A stretch of DNA of 64,000 nucleotides from DATJPR01 sp963843525 (lineage in GTDB: Bacteria; Bacteroidota; Ignavibacteria; UBA10030; UBA6906). Below are positions 62,197-64,000 of this stretch, one piece after another. The position numbers and the translations under genes were made by a program. The notes beneath the pieces are model-generated. The model was given only the letters and a program-made list of their open reading frames with translations, made no database searches and was not told where the DNA came from. Where the stretch lies: contig CAWJKM010000001.1 of NCBI GenBank assembly GCA_963843525.1, forward strand, positions 50,389-114,388, written 5' to 3'. Positions within the stretch are counted from its first letter, which is position 1. Every line of letters begins with the position of its first letter.

Positions 62197-62893
62197 GCGG
62201 CGCGGGCGCGCTTGGCGAAGAGCGCGACGGCCAGCAAGTCCTTGCGAGGCCGCTCGCCCCTGACCCGCGCCGCCTCCACGCCCGAGGCCACATCGACGCC
62301 GACCGCCGGCACGGCACGCAGGGCACCGGCGATCGACGCCGCGTTGAGCCCGCCGGCGAGGATCACCGGGACCTCGCGGGCCACGGCGGCGACGAGGGTC
62401 GGGTCGGCGCGGGTGCCGGTGCCGCCCGGGTGCGTGCCGCCCGCCGTGTCCAGGAGGATCCGCGCCGCGCCGGCGGCCACGTAGGCCCGGGCGCGCGCGA
62501 CGGCCTCGTCGACAAGTGCCTCGGCATGCCGCACTTGCGCGCATCGGCTTGAGCCTGCTCGGCCGGCAGGTCGACCACAGCCCACGCGGGTCACGGCGAG
62601 CCGCGATCAGGTCCGCACTTGCCCGGCCCGCGTATCGATGGCGACGTTGACCTCGCCGGCCAGCGCCGCCACGAGGTTGGCTTCCGCGCCGGCAGTGATC
62701 GCGACGAGCAGCGGCGTGCGGGCCCCGCCGGCGGCCCGGGCACGGCGGGCGAGGGCGGCGCCCTCCGCGACGCTGAGCGCCCGCGGCGTTCCCGCGACGA
62801 AGTTGAGCCCGATGGCGTCGGCACCGGCCGCGAGGGCCGCGTCGAGCCCGGCGTCGTCCACGACGCCGCAGATCTTCACGATCGGGATGCGGT
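62190..62893 (-). CDS. trpF: Phosphoribosylanthranilate isomerase, frameshifted
   Basis: The N-terminal half reads PIVKICGVVDDAGLDAALAAG then GADAIGLNFVAGTPRALS in one frame, and the C-terminal half (ARILLDTAGGTHPGGTG, VPVILAGGLNAASIAGAL, VGVDVASGVEAA) is in another, so at least one indel separates them near 62600. TrpF isomerises phosphoribosylanthranilate in tryptophan synthesis. No stop codon lies between the TrpC end and this start in the shared frame, so a TrpC-TrpF fusion is possible. Confidence 0.75.
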
Positions 62894-62899
62894 GCGCGG

Positions 62900-63770
62900 C
62901 GCCCGGGTCGTCCGGCACCGCTCCCGCTGCAACGAAGGCCGGCCGCAGCAGCTTGCCGCGGATCGGCGGTGCGGACCAGCGCCTCCCCGACGAGCGCGGC
63001 GTCGTAGCCCGCGGCCCGCCAGCGGGCGATCGTCGCGGGCTCGCGGGCGCCGAATTCGGCCACCGTGATCCGGTCGTCGGGGATCCCCCCACGCAGGCGG
63101 ATCGGGTGATCCGGGTCCACCGCGAGCGTCCGCAGGTCGCGCGCGTTGACGCCGACGATCCGCGCTCCCGACGCCAGGGCGGCGTCCAGCTCGCGCTCGG
63201 CGTGGACCTCCACGAGCGGCTCCAGGCCGAGGTCGCGGGCCCGGGCGACGAGGTCGGCCAGGCGGCGGGCGGGGTGGAGTGCCGCCATGAGCAGGACAAG
63301 GTCCGCGCCGGCCGCGCGCAGCACCAGCAGGCTGTCGCGGGTCGACCACGAACTCCTTGGCGAGCACCGGCACCGCCACGGCGGCGCGAACGGCGCGCAG
63401 GTCCTGCACGGAGCCCCCGAACCAGTGGGGCTCGCAGAACGGAGATCACGGACGCTCCCCCGGCCGCGTAGGCGCGGGCCTGCGCCGCGGGGTCCAGGCC
63501 TGCCGCGGCGATCGCGCCGGCGGAGGGCGACGAGCGCTTGACCTCGGCGATGAGATGGAGCCCCGGCCGGGCAAGGCGCAGCAGGGCGTCACGCGGCGCC
63601 GGCTGCGCGGCCGCGGCACGGGCGAGGTCGCGGTACGCGGCGCTCCCCAGCTCGGCGTTGATGTCGGCGGCACGGCGGGCGGCGATCTCCCAGGACGCCG
63701 GCGCGCCCGCGGGCAGGAACGGGTGGACGTCCGGCCGCGCCGGGCGGGCCGGCACGGCGGCGGGGGTCAT
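62900..63770 (-). CDS. trpC: Indole-3-glycerol phosphate synthase, frameshifted
   Basis: Three frames must be combined: LHLIAEVKRSSPSAG with AYAAGGASVISV (first), EPHWFGGSVQDLRAV with VPVLAKEFVVDP (second) and AAGADLVLLMAALHPARRLA with ARIVGVNARDLRTLAVDPD (third). All are TrpC signatures, including the catalytic Lys of AEVKR and AKEF. Indels fall near 63435 and 63345. TrpC closes the indole ring in tryptophan synthesis. The ATG at 63770 overlaps the trpD stop (ATGA), typical of a compact GC-rich operon. Confidence 0.8.
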
Positions 63771-64000
63771 GCGGGCACCTCCGGGTTGGCTTCTTGGACG
63801 CGGGCCTCCTCGGCGGCCCGGCAGGCGTCGGCCGCGGTCTTCTCGGCCCGAAGCCGGGCCAGGAAGGCGGTCGCGGAGCCGCCGTCGATCGTGGTAGCGG
63901 CAAGGGCGATGCCGCCCCCCAGGTCGGTGACTCGGTCAGCCGCCACGAACGCAGCGGCCGCGTTGAGCAGGACCACGTCGCGCCGCGGCCCGGGGTCGGT
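63767..64000 (-). CDS. trpD: Anthranilate phosphoribosyltransferase, C-terminal end (partial)
   Basis: The minus-strand frame is open from the window edge and ends with TGA at 63767-63769. It reads VVLLNAAAAFVAADRVTDL then GIALAATTIDGGSATAFLARL, the C-terminal domain of TrpD, which attaches phosphoribosyl to anthranilate. The start lies outside the window. Position directly before trpC confirms the operon. Confidence 0.8.
   Translation of the reverse strand, partial: TDPGPRRDVVLLNAAAAFVAADRVTDLGGGIALAATTIDGGSATAFLARLRAEKTAADACRAAEEARVQEANPEVPA

Noticed and set aside
61846..63324. 492-codon minus-strand frame spanning the junction and the trp genes
   Set aside because: Only its first part matches TrpC; the rest is a composition artefact of GC-rich DNA and crosses the chimeric join.

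Overview
The window looks like a metagenome-type contig from a Gram-negative bacterium of the FCB superphylum, most like Ignavibacteriota or a neighbouring Bacteroidota/Chlorobiota lineage. Direct hints are type IX secretion (T9SS) C-terminal sorting domains with the NYPNPFNPAT signature, two PorV/PorQ-type outer-membrane proteins, a DUF1207 protein, a FecI/FecR/TonB-receptor module whose receptor has an STN domain, and a bacterial group 3b NiFe hydrogenase. No rRNA, insertion sequence, phage or CRISPR array was seen. There are two tRNAs (Pro-CGG and Leu-CAA).

Layout. 1-1840: end of a SUF iron-sulfur cluster operon (sufU end, sufT, A-type carrier) followed by a superoxide dismutase. 2078-6512: a tiny very basic gene with its own terminator, then folP, cdaA, pcm and miaA, and a convergent CsgG-like protein. 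6734-15747: DinB-like protein, ECF sigma, FecR, TonB receptor, Ig-repeat lipoprotein, a serpin lipoprotein and a lipoprotein with two BsuPI-like inhibitor domains. Paired-palindrome repeats lie beside these genes. 15868-21755: housekeeping genes (alkyltransferase-like protein, tRNA-Pro, SDR, threonylcarbamoyl-AMP synthase, receiver, der, upp, nth). 21957-26507: group 3b hydrogenase operon with a cyclic-nucleotide-binding subunit inserted. 26614-29361: HD-domain protein, DUF1207, rhodanese and an outer-membrane protein.

29443-37002 (minus strand): a homogentisate-route tyrosine degradation cluster (aromatic/HisC-type aminotransferase, HPPD, FAH, HGD) with a flavin-reductase-like protein, an AMP-forming acyl-CoA ligase and a lipoprotein. 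37099-45353: rhomboid protease, a frameshifted secreted subtilase with a T9SS domain, a DUF4412 protein, tRNA-Leu and a 1167-residue outer-membrane protein with a SprA-like N-terminal region. 45545-55662: MGMT, PcrA/UvrD helicase, YihY, acyl-CoA carboxylase beta subunit, an unassigned radical SAM enzyme, a second endonuclease III-like protein and two GT9 glycosyltransferases. 55657-59982 (minus): two PorV-like proteins, a T9SS cargo with BNR-like repeats and a lipoprotein, arranged as an operon. 60246-62090: ECF sigma, a frameshifted membrane anti-sigma-like protein and a truncated TPR-like protein.

At about 62090 the composition jumps abruptly to extremely GC-rich DNA carrying minus-strand trpD(end)-trpC-trpF-trpB(start) with several frameshifts. 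A gene from each side is cut at this point. I read this as an assembly chimera, so the last 1.9 kb should not be attributed to the same organism.
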